Both the position numbers and the translations under genes were made by a program. 64,000 bases of DNA from Ophiocordyceps camponoti-saundersi (nom. inval.) (lineage: Eukaryota > Ascomycota > Sordariomycetes > Hypocreales > Ophiocordycipitaceae): positions 62,001 through 126,000 of the forward strand of contig PDHQ01000018.1 in the NCBI GenBank assembly GCA_003339415.1, in the 5' to 3' direction. The first letter of the stretch is position 1; the number at the start of each line of letters is the position of its first letter. The notes beneath the pieces are model-generated. The model worked only from the letters and a program-made list of their open reading frames with translations, was not told the origin of the DNA and made no database searches. Positions 34,401-46,611 of the stretch are shown here, piece after piece.

Positions 34401-35862
34401 CTGACCTTGAGCGAAGCCGTTCTGTCCTTGAGCGCCGCCGTTCTGACCTTGAGCGCCAGCACCTAGGACACCTAGTTGTTGAACGGCCTGACCGCCTCCT
34501 CCTTGATTGCCACCACCCTGGTTGACATTTTGGCCGCCGACCTGATTACGGCCCTGACCCTGATTGGCTCGCCCGCCCTGACCCTGATTGGCTCGCCCGC
34601 CCTGGTTCTGGTTGACTCTCCCGCCCTGGTTCTGGTTCTGGTCTCGCCCGCCCTGGTTTTGGTTCTGGTTTTGGACTCGCCCGCCCTGGTTCTGGTTCTG
34701 GTTCTGGTCTCGCCCACCCTGGTTCTGGTTCTGGTTCTGGTCTCGCCCACCCTGGTTCTGGTTCTGGTTCTGGTTCTGGTTTTGCTGGCCCTGGTTCGCG
34801 CCTCCCTTGCCCGGAGCGTCGCCAGTAATTATAGCATTCTGCTGAGGGTCGAAGCTTTGAACGGTTTCGCCTTTAGTAACAAGATTGTCCTCGATGGAAT
34901 TCGTCAAGTCGTTCAGGCCTTGTTTTCTTATCAGTGCCCCCTCATCCCCGGCGGTTTTAATTCCTTCAATAGCCTTGGGAATCTCCTTCGCAGCAATTTG
35001 AGGAAGAGACTGAATCCTCTGCTCATCGTCCGCCAGCTTGTTTGTCTCCGGGGTGTTTTGGTGCGGTTCCACGTCCTCCTGCTGGATGGGAAAACAGCCA
35101 CCAAAGTTGCCAGCATGGGCATTGTTTTGACAGCGGACCGTACATATGTTACCTAGGGAGGCTGCAAGCCAGGAGGTTGTTAAGTAAAGTACCAACAACA
35201 ACGGTGGAGGTGAGTTAGCTTACCTCCTATGCAAGTGAAGTTGTCGGGCAACTGGATCTCCATGGTGAAATTCTTCGCAACGACCAGAGAAAGCCCATTT
35301 TGCCCCGGAACGTTGTTGTTCACGGTCAAGTTCTGATGGATCATGGGTCAACTCGGATCTCTAGAGAAAAATAGACAAAGGACAACTCACGTGGGTGAAG
35401 ACGCCACCGTTGCTAGTCTCATCGAGGTCACATTTATATGGACCGGCGCCATCAGCGTTAACCTGGTGAAGGGTGACCTGCAGCTTGCTTCCTCTCCTGA
35501 CACGAGGCACCTCATTCGACTGGATAGCCTTCTCAGTTTCTTGTCCAACGTCGATGTTTCCATGCATCTGAGTGCGTCCGCAAGGATTGACCAGGTTCTT
35601 CGCGATTTCTTCGGGCCGGATGATGGTACTATCTTGCTGGCAGGGAATGATGTCGGAGCAGTTATTTGGAAGATTCCGTTCGACTACAAGGGAGAGCCCA
35701 GTCAGTTTTTTGATCTCGAGGAGACGCGGCGGCAGCATGCTCACCTCGGAATCCTATGCCCTCAGGACCGGCCACATCCGACTTGATGTTCACCAGAGTT
35801 CCGTGGGCCGAGACCAGGCAACATATTAGCGAAGCCGCTGCCAAAGAAGAGAGAGACAACAT
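34296..35862 (-). CDS. Egh16/GAS1-like (MAS3-family) secreted protein with a Gln/Asn/Gly repeat tail
   Basis: Four exons, 35745-35862, 35391-35683, 35224-35332 and 34296-35152, give 458 residues. All three introns have standard signals and join in frame. A signal peptide ends at about SAHGTL, the family hallmark. The core (about 40-210) carries [44 protein letters not shown] and [20 protein letters not shown], with the conserved Cys residues of Egh16-like proteins. These are secreted, infection- or appressorium-associated proteins in Blumeria and Magnaporthe with unknown biochemical activity. The C-terminal 180 residues are low complexity: tandem [15 protein letters not shown] units, then NQGQGGRA units and a Gly run. 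Repeat number is likely variable. Confidence 0.87.
34560..34790 (-). repeat. Coding minisatellite of the Egh16-like gene
   Basis: On the plus strand, units of about 27-36 bp built from CTCGCCCGCCCTGGTTCTGG with extra GGTTCTGG steps are repeated about eight times. All changes are in multiples of three, so the reading frame is kept. They encode (NQ)n-GGR-type blocks. Confidence 0.8.
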
Positions 35863-37388
35863 TGCGGAAGATAGGAGGTTAAAAAATGTGCCTGCACAAA
35901 GAACGAATTAAAATGCGTAGGTCACCAGGACCTGAGCGGCTAAGGAAATAACAGCCGTCGAGAAGGTATGTGAGAGCGAGAAGAGTTTGCACACAACGAC
36001 GCTTGGGCATCCTAAACACAATGGCATTGATATACTGTTATATATTCTTGACCAGGTACACACTCCTCTGCGGTTCCATCAGAGTCAAGGACCGGAAAGG
36101 CTTGACATCTCATCTTCTCTCGACCGTTCCTCTGCAACATAGCTCGTTTCGAAGAATGTGACTAATGACAGCGACGTGCTGTGTGAAGGGGTCGACGTTT
36201 TGCGTCATGTTACTCGTGGTCAATCTGATGGATGAGACCAAGCCCCCCCCCCCCCCCCCCCTTCTTCTACATCTGGTGGTGCCCTGACTCTCTGAGTATG
36301 TTTCGAGTCGAGGATGACTGTTTGTGTAATCATTTACTTGGGGCCGATTTGAAGCCTCTTTTAGTACTGAAGTCAAGACCGCCGAAGGTTATACTACAAC
36401 GTCAAGAGCAATGACATGGTCGTATGAGGCTAATGGTTTAAATTTGGGTTCAGCTCGAGCACTTGCTAGACAGTCTGGTAGGCAACTAGTTGCTTACCAG
36501 AATAGGTAGGTAGGTAGCTGGAAAGGCGAGAACAGTTGGATGGGTTAACAACTGTCTGTGCCTAGGTACCTAATTAATGAAAGTGTTTGGGATGTTCTCG
36601 CAAGGGTTGCGTGATTTACCTGCAATGAAAATAGCGAACCATGTGTCTCAACAGCGGATCCTATCTTACACGTCTTCTATCGTATGTAGGTAGGTATGTA
36701 TGTATCGTTATGCAGGTAATTCTATATGCATGTACAAGACGTGACGGTAGGGCTGAAGGGAGCACATGTTGGGGGGGGAGGGTAGGGATAACCCCAGCCT
36801 CTAAACAGTGGATGCCACTCCATCTACTCGGCTGACCTTTCCGATCTTTCCGATGAGTGTCACTTGCTAGAGTCCCAGTCTCGGAAACGTCATGTGTTGA
36901 GACCAATGAGTTAGGTAGGACGTTGGACAAGGGACGCGAAGCTACCCCAGACCTCGAAAACGACTACCACTCCTACCCGTGGAGCTAGTGTGCGGCGCCT
37001 GCAGCCCTACCAGGCTCGTGTTAAGCGAGGCTCGATGCCTCCTAGCCCAGCTGGTAGTAGTAGGTATCTCGTCTAGTACCTACCTACATATTAGTCCACG
37101 TAGTACCGGGGAGGGGGGGAGGTCTCGGATCAACTCCACACCAGGAATAAACAACGGGAAACCCACACAGGAGAAACACACCATACTCTTTCTGCGCCCT
37201 TCTGGATACGATGATTGCTGCATGGTTTGAAGGGTGAAATGCACCTGCAGAGTTGTTCGAGATGCGTTCTGCTCAAGACACACGTACATACATACAGAAA
37301 GGAGATCCGTATGTGGATGGAAGCATGTATGTAAATGCTTACCTACACAAGCAACGTTGGCCCGATCTGTCATCTAACAAGAGTCTAC
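35863..37388. other. Intergenic with simple repeats
   Basis: No gene is supported. It contains a run of 19 C at 36243-36261, TAGG/TACC clusters near 36500-36570 and 36680-36720, and a G-rich patch at 36770-36790. The first 150 bp hold the promoter of the Egh16-like gene. Confidence 0.6.
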
Positions 37389-37839
37389 CTATGTGTGGAG
37401 TATTCATATTTGCCACGGCACCTATTCCTATTAGACACGACATTGCCTAAGTTAGCGGTACGTACCTCGCTACCGCACTATACCACGTAATATAGTACAA
37501 GGCCTAGACAGATTAAAGTATCACCCGTATACGTAAGTACCTATCTTCTTACTCACCTACGCGCGCGCGCTTCGCGTTTTTTAGCTAGAAAAAAAGGCAG
37601 AAGTAGATAAGAGTAAGTAAAGAATATATAGGAAGCTTAGGTAGGCCTAGAAAGATAAAGGCGGGCAGAGGAAGATAGAAAAGATAGATACCTATAGATT
37701 ACGATTGACTTTAGATTTCCTACGACTTTGTACTAGGTAGAAAAAAAAATCTTTGTAATCAGGTACGTACCGCTGATTTTGGTGGTGTCGTGTCTAATAG
37801 GAATAGGTGCCGTGGCAAATATGAATACTCCTATGTGTG
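37389..37839. mobile_element. MITE with Mutator-type ends
   Basis: A 433-bp non-coding element (37398-37830) is bounded by the 9-bp direct repeat CTATGTGTG (37389-37397 and 37831-37839). Its ends are inverted repeats: the first 45 bp (beginning GAGTATTCATATTTGCC) match the reverse complement of the last 45 bp exactly. Similarity continues about 25 bp further to GCGGTACGTACCT with a few, mostly transition, differences. A 9-bp duplication, long inverted ends and a terminal G...C are features of Mutator-like elements (MULEs). The interior holds a CG-repeat tract (CGCGCGCGC) and purine-rich DNA but no transposase, so it must be mobilised in trans. Confidence 0.82.
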
Positions 37840-38887
37840 TATGTATGTACTGTACATATTTAGGTATGTAGTTCGGAGGCATGGCGCTGAGAGTTGAAAC
37901 GGAAAGAAAAAGGGGTGGGGAGGGAGGCAAAAGAGGACGCTATCGTTGACTCGGCGCAGCTTCACCATAGATGCACCAGTAACAGACGGCGTACTTGGTC
38001 ATACATAGTACTCACAGCCACAATCAGATGATCGGCATTAGCGAAACAGGGGGGGGGAAGCCGCAGTCCATTATAGATCTTTCTGGATGTAACTGTATAT
38101 ATGTAGGTATGTATGTGCTTACACTGGTTGGTAGGAGGCTGGTAGGCACCTGGCTACAATGTACATACATACACACACACACACACATGAGTGCGCTCAA
38201 AATGTCCTCCGAGCTTGAGACGGTGCGTGTGAATCGAGATGAGGCCGGGGATCGCACTAGAAAGGGAACTCTGGTGACGAGACCAGATTGAACTTGGCTG
38301 CCCCTAAGCCCTGACGCCCCCCTCCCTTCGTCTAGCCCTAGCCGCCGGTGCTTGTGCTTTCTAATCTATCCGCACACACTTTTCTCCTCAATACATACCT
38401 ACCTACCTACCTACATACAAGACCTCCTGGATCCTTGTGTTGTATTTTATTTGTACGTCTGTAAAGATAGGGTCGCGACATTTCGTCTTGATGCTGTGTA
38501 TGCATGTACGTACGTTCCCATGTCTGTATGCACATAGAGTACAGTACTATGTAAGATGTCGGGCAAAGCCGGCAGCGGTAGAATTGAAAGCGAACCACAC
38601 CTACCGAGGTAATAACCATACGATAAAAAACCTCGCCGCAACTCTGGCAATGTCAACGGGGTCGATACAGCACGTTTTTTTCTCTCCCTTGACAGTGTTG
38701 GTGATTGCTAAAATGCCAATCTTATTGACTCGGACAGGGCTACAGGTAAATGCCTCACGCAGCACACTGCCTGGCCCGTTTCTCGGAGCCTTCGAACTCC
38801 GGCCCTCACAACAGTAGATGTTTCCTTTTAGACGTCCTGACTCGCTAATTCTGCTCAAGCCATGAGTCTACTATGGAAAAAAAAAAA

Positions 38888-38928
<41 letters not shown>

Positions 38929-39147
38929 GGTTGAGAGTGGGAACCGTGAAATTGTGTCAACAGACGTTTGGTCTTGAAACAACGACGAAAATGGGGCAGG
39001 GACTTCCTTGTCCGTCAGCGTCAGGTATCGTGGGTATGGACGACGACGATGTCGGCGTCGGGAGAAGCTGTGAAGCTGATAGTCCGCTAACCTTTTAATA
39101 CTGGCAAAGCCTTCCCCCCAGCCTCCATTTCCCCCCTTTCCCTCACA
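37840..39147. other. Intergenic with homopolymer and microsatellites
   Basis: No supported gene. It has TACA/CA repeats near 38160-38190 and 38390-38420 and a pure run of 40 G at 38888-38927 preceded by 11 A. A 126-codon frame at 38437-38817 has no recognisable motif. Confidence 0.6.
38888..38927 (+). repeat. Homopolymer run of 40 G
   Basis: Forty consecutive G directly follow 11 A. This is a strong G-quadruplex candidate, and its length is unreliable in most sequencing data. Confidence 0.9.
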
Positions 39148-40276
39148 CTATGTGTACAGCGCGTTCATTCTAAAATCCACATACTGGTTGCAGTTGACGG
39201 GCTCGTATTTTTTCGGCCTGTCAGGCCCGTGGCAGCCGGGGAGACAGTCGATCATGGTGTTGTCGTCGGCGCAGATGAAGTAGGGGATGGAGTATCTCGT
39301 AAGCGTCATCCGCTCCTCGTCCTCGATGTCGTCATCGTCCCGGGGCGGCGTGCGAACCCTGTGCAGCGTCGACCTGAGTTCGTCGTTGCTCCACCGCATC
39401 AGCAGGTCGCCGATGTTGACGACCATGGTGCCGGGGATGGGAACGGCCGGTCGAAAGGTTCCCTTTTCGTGAACGTCCTCGACCTCAAGGCCGCCGACGC
39501 TATCCTGAAAGAGCAATGTCAAGGTTCCAAAGTCGGAATGGGCGCCGATGCTCTCGACCTTGCCGCTGCGGAGGAGGGCGTCCTTGACCGGGGGATAGTG
39601 CAGCAACCGCAGTTGGTTGTTGTGGATGGAGTGGCACTTGACGAAGTAGGTCTCTTCCAGGCCCATGCCGATGGCGATGGCTCGCAGGATCTTGACCTCG
39701 ACTCCGTAGCAGGTCTTGTAGAAGCGGTTGAAGAAGGACCTGAAGCCGGGGATGTCGTCTTCCGGCAGCCAGATGTTGGGCATTCTCTTGCTCTCCTCGC
39801 TGCCAATCTCAAACGACTCTTTGCAGTCGGGGACCTTGCGCTTCTCCGCGATGTCGTGCGGGTCGAAGATCATCTGCGTGGCTTTTTCGACGCCGATGCC
39901 GGAGTAGCCTCGGTGATACCATCCTTCCGGAGGATGGGGGGCCTTGTTCTTGACGTCCTGCGACAGGGCGAAGAACTTGCGGCTCTATGGATTGGTAAAG
40001 AGAAAAAAAAAAGGCTCTGTTAGAAGGGGATAGAGAGAGAGAGAGAGGGAGAGAGAGAAAGGGGGGGAGGGAAAGAAGGATTTCATGATCGGGTCTTACC
40101 CATCTGAAGGCTTCATCGACCTGCTCTTGAGGAACGCCGTGGTTCTTAATGTAAGCAAAGCCAACGGTCTTGAAAGCCGTAAACAGTTCTGCCGCGCATT
40201 CGGCTACCTCGTGAGCATTACCGGATTCGAACGGCCGCAGGTCGATGATAGGGATGCCGGAGCAATTTGTAGCCAT
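39148..40276 (-). CDS. 2-oxoglutarate/Fe(II)-dependent dioxygenase (isopenicillin N synthase-like)
   Basis: Two exons, 40100-40276 and 39148-39984, give 337 residues. The 115-nt intron (GTAAGA donor, CCATAG acceptor) joins in phase 0 and contains a GA/CT microsatellite. The N-terminal DIOX_N-type region includes IPIIDLRPF, FKTVGFAYIKNHGV and FFALSQDVKNK. The jelly-roll core has the iron ligands His208 and Asp210 (HSD) and His267 (TLHRV), and the 2-oxoglutarate-binding Arg289 (TRYS). Members hydroxylate, desaturate or cyclise small molecules, often in secondary metabolism, but many act on plant hormones or are uncharacterised. The complete ligand set suggests an active enzyme. A P450 and a Zn2Cys6 regulator lie 3-6 kb to the right. 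Confidence 0.9.
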
Positions 40277-40863
40277 CGCGAGATGGTTGCAAGGACGGGG
40301 AACGGGGAGGGTCTTTTTTTTTTCCCAACTCTGAACGTGTGTGTGTATGTAGTATGACGGATGAGTTTGACTTGCTTTTTTTTTTTGACGCAAACTCCCC
40401 GCTTTGCCCCTTTTCTCAAGGTTTGTTTTTTTTTTTCCTCTCTCTTTTTCTTTTCTTTCTTCTCTTTGGGGCAAGTTTTTTTTTTTTTTTCCTTTGGGGG
40501 GGGGGGGGTTCAAGTCAAGGGCGGATGTATGTATGTATGTATGTGCGTGTATGTATGTATGTATGGTGTTGTGATAGGGTGTGTGTGTGTTCCGCGTCGT
40601 CGTTGCGCGCGCGCCTGTCGTGTTGTTGAAGCCTTGTGAGACGGGGGGGGGGGGAAACGAGTTGTCGACTGATGACACTTCGTGGGACGTGCCTCAATCT
40701 TTAAATATACATACGATTTAATCACTCAGAAAAGAAAAGAAGAAGGAAGGAGAAGAAGACGAGCCGTTTCCGCGGTTTAAAATGACGTGGGTACTGGCTG
40801 CAGAGCAAGCAAGCAAGCAAGGTGTTAGACCGGGCCGGGACAACGGCTGACGGTTTGGTCGCC

Positions 40864-40894
<31 letters not shown>

Positions 40895-43111
40895 TGTATT
40901 TTCTTTCTCTCTTCTTTTCTTCTCCTCCTCCTCCTCCTCTTCTCCCGTCTTTCCATCCCACCATGCCTCGCTGTCATGTCGTGTTAACAAGAGGCGTGGT
41001 TTGCCGAAATACGTGGCACCTATCGGCCAACTCGTGTTGATCTTTGTGCCATGCGCGCGAAGCCCGTTCGGCAGAGGGGAATAACAACCATCTTATTACA
41101 CATGTACAGTATGTATGTATGTATGTATGTATTACCATTTACCATGGCTTCGACGGACTACAAACAGTCTCATGGATCATCGGCCATCGGGCAAACAGGA
41201 TCCAGCCTCACGCGGCTTATCGGTATGGGACTAAGGATCGTGAGTGAGGCTGCTGTTCTTCCCTCCCCTCCCCTCCCCACCAAACCCACGACGCCGGTAG
41301 TAGGCGGCCCCTCCCACTTCTTCCCCTAGCAACCTTTTCTTTTGCATTTGCTTTTTTCTCTTTGGCCAAGGGGCACGCGGGGGAAGAACGCATGGCGGCG
41401 TGACACATGGATGGTGATATGACATTGCTGTCTCGCGATTGGCATCCGTACATACCTAAACATGCATGCACATGTACATACATACATATATCCTGCATGA
41501 TGCAGAGACGAGGTCGATCCTCTCCACTCCGCTGCGGGTGTCAGACCGGCTCAGTGCAGTTTAAAGGTGAGCCAAACCGCTTAGCTTTAAGACGACACAT
41601 ACATACATACATACATACATACAATAGTATTTATATCATCCTACCTCACGTGTATTTAGTGAATACATACCTACATATATACTAATATTCCTATGCATGT
41701 GCAATGTAGATTTGTTTATATATGGGTAGTTACATACATACATACATATGTAGGTAGGTAGGTAGTGAATGCAGATAGGGGAGCATGTGTCTGTGTGTGT
41801 GTGTCTGTGGGTGTATATAAGTAAATAGTACAGGAGTCACTACATGGAATATATCATACATATATATACTAGGCGAATGCAGGTTAAAAGGACGAAGCAA
41901 GTCTGATACTCGCTAACATACCTGCATATGTACACATATATATGTATGTAGTATGCATATATATAGGTAGGTATGTACATACATACAATACCGTCATGTG
42001 TATCCGTAGGCTTTGCCGTTGCGGGATCGGTTCGATGAATGGGATGCTTCTCTTTGAAAATCTGACCGGCTTGCCCACGGTCAGCCCCTGACTTCGCTAA
42101 ACCGCGGTTGAAAAAAATCTCCCCACAAGCCAAGCCACAAAGCCTGGACCTTTTGATCACGGTATAAGTGCATGCCTTGAAAGAGGTAGGTAGTCTCTAA
42201 ACGAGGGAATACATACTACATGCATAAATACCTAGAGGTACGGAGTAGGTATGTAATGATATATAGGCACACTCTCTCACAGCTTTCCTCACACACACAC
42301 ACACACACACTCACTCACTCACAAAGTTTCAAAAGGTCGACAGAGGTATATAAACTTTGGTGCTATTGGCCTCGTTTTTCCTGCAAGGGGTGACCTCGAG
42401 CTACCGGAATGAGAACGGTTGAGGCTAACTGTTTGCATGAACAACAACATTGACAACTGGCAAGTCAAAAAAGCATAAGTGGCCTCGATGCAAGACTTGT
42501 GAGGGCTTGGCGTCTTGCTCATCGGCCTCGCCGCAACGCGATGCCGTCGGCTTCCTTTCCGGACGACGTCATCTGCCCTGCAAAATCAGTCACTCAGTCG
42601 TGGCTCAGCCACTCTGACTCGAAGCCGCGCGCTTGAAAGGGCCTTGAGATGCCGATGCGTGTGAGCATGATGCCTACATGCATTGTGTGTTGATACATAC
42701 CTCCATACCTACAAATGTATGTACAGTATGTATGTGGTACACACATATACATACATACTTCATCTGTATCTCGGGTCCTTGTAGGCCGAATTCTAGAATC
42801 TCAACAGCGAAACCTTGGATCCCTATCCTTAATCTTCACTGCGGTTAGCTGCGGTCCACGCTCTACGATATGACTACATACTGTATGTGTACTATTAAGT
42901 CTATTATGTACTAGGTAGTGCTATAGCCTATATTTAGTATATAGGTTTATTCCTTCTATATATAGTTCGTCAGCTTCATATTCGGTAGGAGATTCCAGGC
43001 TAATTAACTTATACATTCATATGTACACATATGTAGGTAGTTTCCAGCCTATAGTCTATATACATACATGTAACATACATACATACCTACTAGGTACATA
43101 TGTATGGCTGC
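40277..43111. repeat. Long microsatellite-rich intergenic region
   Basis: About 2.8 kb of TATG/TACA repeats (40865-40899, 41110-41132, 41600-41625 and others), T-, G- and CT-rich tracts near 40310-40510, and TAGG repeats at 41752-41766. Frames here are simple-sequence translations. I see no gene. A more AT-rich stretch at about 42,880-43,020 may be a small RIP-affected relic. Confidence 0.75.
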
Positions 43112-44960
43112 TTATGCGTTATATCCGTCGCCTTCAACTTTCACCCGTCTTCTTCGCAATTTCACACGCAAGCCAAAGTGTGGAACCATGCCGGAGCCGA
43201 TCCATCGCCTGCTTGGTCGCTCTCCCACCATTCTAAACTCGTAGTTGAGTAGCAGGTAACAGCCAAGAAAGCGGAGCTCGTGCGCTACAAAGAAGCGTCC
43301 GGGGCTTTGACAGTTGTGAAACCAACGAGATAGTCATTGTTAATGTATATAGTAGTAGTAGTTGACCGGTTCCTGTTCTAGAAACATACCAGATAAATCG
43401 TCCATGGCCAAAGGGGAAATGATGGTCATTCATCGATACCATTCCTAGGGGCAACTTGTCATTGCGAGCTCCTTCTTTCCGATCTTGACGTATCCGCGCG
43501 AATCGCAACGCGTCGTAGGCGTCGGCGTCTTCGTATATCTCGGGATCGTGATGGCTGCCATGTAGGTTGACTGTTAGATGGACGCCTTTCGGTAAGGTCC
43601 ACGGGGAATCGGGAATCCGCAGGCCGGGTGGAGCCAAAACCACTCGCTCGATCAGCGTCGTATGGAAGTTGCTAAGCCGTTGGGACTCGCGGACGGACGA
43701 GTCGAGCCTCACGAGCGACAGGAGCGCCTCCTTTGACCAGTGAGAGCCATCCTTTGGACGGTGGGCCCGGAGCTCGTCCACGATGGCGTCTACAACTTCC
43801 GGCGGCGAAGAGAGCAAGTCAAGCATCCACAGCTGGCCAGTCAGCACCGTCGTGTCAATGGACGCAAACTCAAGCGGCAACAGACGCTTTGAGATGACGG
43901 TAGGGCGCAGTTCTTTCGAACGATTTTCTTCGGTAGCCAGACGAATCAGCCACGTTATGAGGTCCTCTGATGGCTGCCAGTCTCGGAAGAGCGCGTCGCC
44001 CCTGGCCTTGGCCTTGATGCCTTCGAGCCTGGCCTCGATGACGGGTGATAAACGCTCGTGAGCCCGACGCCAGTGCTTCCAATTTGTCCAGGCCAAAAGC
44101 CGGCCGGCTACGGGGTGCAGTACGGCCGGAAAGAAACGCAGTAGAATGCAGTTCCGCAGAACGGCGTGCGTAAAGGCAACGACGGCATCTATGTAGACCC
44201 GGTCACGGCATGTTCCGGGGCCGACCAGGATCCGGTTGGTCACGGGCGGCACAACGGCCAGCCAGAGGTCCCACAGCTTGATCTCCGTCCACTCGGTGCC
44301 GACATGTCCGAGCGTCTTCTCAACCGCATGCCGGGCCTCATCCTCGATGGCCGGAAGCAGGCCCGGCAGGCTGCGACTCAGCCATCGCTGCACGGCGCGG
44401 CCGCCAAAGGTATCCCGCACCAGGCTCGGGTCGAGAAAGTTGTAGTCGCCGTAGATGATCTCGTTATGGGCGGCGTGCGCATCGACGACGTCTTCGGGCT
44501 GCTCGAGGAGCCAAGGGAGGAGGGATCGTGGCAAAACCACATCTGGCGGCCTAGAGAATCCCGCCGGCACAAGAAACGGCAGCCCCTTCTTCCCATACTA
44601 GTTGCTGCGTATCAGTTGATTGGTAGGAGAGAGGGCAAGTGCGCATACATAGGTATGTATGTATGTATGCATGTCTGTGTGTACGCCTGCATATCCTGCA
44701 CACGGTAGGCGTTTGGAAGGGGGCAGCGGGATGCTCACCCTGACATAGCCATCGTCGATCCATTCCTTCTGACGGGGAAAGTATAGGATATTACTCTTCA
44801 CGTGTCCCCAGAGTCCGCGGCCGTAGCCCATGCGAGGCATATCCGTTGGCAAACGCGGCAGCATGACGTAGTCGACGACGAAGCCGGTGACGATCAGCAA
44901 CGCGGTGCATCCCAGCAGCCGAGGCCATGTTAGGGTAGCCAGGAGCTCCAAGATGGCCAT
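43112..44960 (-). CDS. Cytochrome P450 monooxygenase
   Basis: Three exons, 44739-44960, 43390-44597 and 43112-43304, give 540 residues. The first intron (141 nt) contains a TATG microsatellite. The last one (85 nt, GTATGT donor, TCAAAG acceptor) splits the codon of the heme-ligating Cys (residue about 477), and without it the frame runs into a meaningless tail. An N-terminal membrane anchor spans about residues 5-32. Motifs in order: YGKKGLPFLVPAG, the I-helix ASIDTT, the K-helix ESQR (ExxR), DPEIYEDADAYDALRF, and heme-binding FPFGHGRFICPGR. The layout resembles fungal microsomal P450s of secondary metabolism; the substrate cannot be told. The gene is divergent from the Zn2Cys6 regulator. Confidence 0.9.
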
Positions 44961-46611
44961 GATGCAAAAGTCCAGATGTTTGCTGCAATTACAGAGACTC
45001 TTTAGGAGGCCCTTGTAGTGAAGTCTGTGAGCATACGTCTGTACATATGTAGGTGCGCATTATGTACCTAGGTAGGTGTATGTATGTTATGATGGATGAA
45101 GCGGATTACCTAGGCAGGACGTTTTCCAGCTTCGACAATGATGCATATGCAATGATGAACGGGCAAGATGTGGTTGGTCGGTCTGCATGGTGAGAAAACG
45201 AAGGATCTGTAGGTTGTAGGCTCTCGTGTCCGACCTACACGAGCCGAGGGCCCCCGGGCATTGCTGCGTCACCATCCCCCTATCATTCAACGTTGTTTAC
45301 GCCATCGTAGCACTGGTTCGTGTAAAGCCAATGTGGAGGAGTGAAGTCTCCTCAGATGAGGTTGAAGATTTTGGTTCTATGACGCTTCAAAGTGATATTG
45401 TCGGCCATTCGCAAAGAATGAGGCTTCGCACGTTGCAGACTGGCAACGACGTACGTGCAGCATATGTATGTATGGATGGCCACAGTCGGATTCCCATAGA
45501 AGCCGCCTCCAGGTAGCTAGAGGAAGCTAACATTGACTCTCCGATGCAGGCAGGGCCACTCGTCGATTCTCCCGTTTTTTCGATGCTGTGCCTTAGCTTG
45601 ATGATATTCGTCATTTCCGTATTACCTGTAGAGGCTAGGGTCGGCTGGTCTTCGCACACGGGCTGGAGAGGGAAGGGTCCAGAACCCGGGCGACGCGAGG
45701 CATACAGAGATATGGTGAGAACCCGACTTTTTCATGTCCGTTTTATATGTAGATTAGTGAAGCTACCAGCAGGCTCTTCTTACTAGGGCTGAGGAAAAGG
45801 TTGATGAAGTAATGAGGCGGGACAGGAGGTTAACATATGTAACCTAACCGCAGGATGTTAACCGCAAGGAGCTAGATGTTGGCTGTCGTCTTCCTTTCCA
45901 GCCGCTTGGCGAGACAGAAGAACTTTTGTGTCTGCCCCTTTAGCGGAGGGGGGCATTGATTCGCTTTGGAGCCACCGCGCTCCCTGACGTTCAGGCCGTC
46001 CTTGTCACCTTACACCGAGGGTAACTTGAGACTGCGTAACCTGCGGGGATGCCGGATGCTGATCAGGATCGAAGCCAGCTCAGTCAGAGTTGGATAGGTA
46101 ATTATTGACGGTGATGCCTGTTGTTTACGAAGATTTCCTTTATTTAGTTGCCCATGCCGGCTTGTTCCATCGGCCCTATAAGGAGAAACTGACCCGGTAG
46201 CAAAGAAGACAGAGCCCTTAGCACGGCCAGGACACAGGGCAACTCTGATTGTCCTGCGGCGGGGACGATCTCTGGTGGCCCTGCATACCTGCACGATTTG
46301 ACATGATCATACATAGTGCAAAAGAATGCAGCAGGGAAGCATACATATATATAGAATCACGGTGCGGAGTAGTTGGACGAGGCAGAAACGGGGCGGGAAA
46401 ACCTGATTCGACATGAACAGCCAAGTTCCAAGGTTTCCGGCGCGAATCGACGTTGCAAGGCGGAGTTTCCTTCCGTCTTCCAACATCTCGATGGCGGTGT
46501 CAGCGAATGGAGCATCAGCCCTCCCCGTAGATCTACACCTGTGCATATCTTGCGGCCTTCGGCTCCCTAAAAACCTCCATCTCTCAGTTCCTACCAGAAG
46601 GAAGCCAAACC
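44961..46611. promoter_or_regulatory. Divergent intergenic region between the P450 and the Zn2Cys6 regulator
   Basis: About 1.65 kb that must contain both promoters. TATG/TAGG repeats lie near 45040-45090. No frame (for example 45544-45786 or 46010-46294) has a recognisable motif. A shared regulatory region is possible, but no CGG-triplet pair was identified with confidence. Confidence 0.45.

Noticed and set aside
34476..35156. A 226-codon plus-strand frame rich in Val/Leu
   Set aside because: It is the antisense of the Gln/Asn/Gly repeat of the Egh16-like gene.
39229..40023. A 264-codon plus-strand frame
   Set aside because: Antisense shadow of the 2OG oxygenase, which has full motifs and splice sites.
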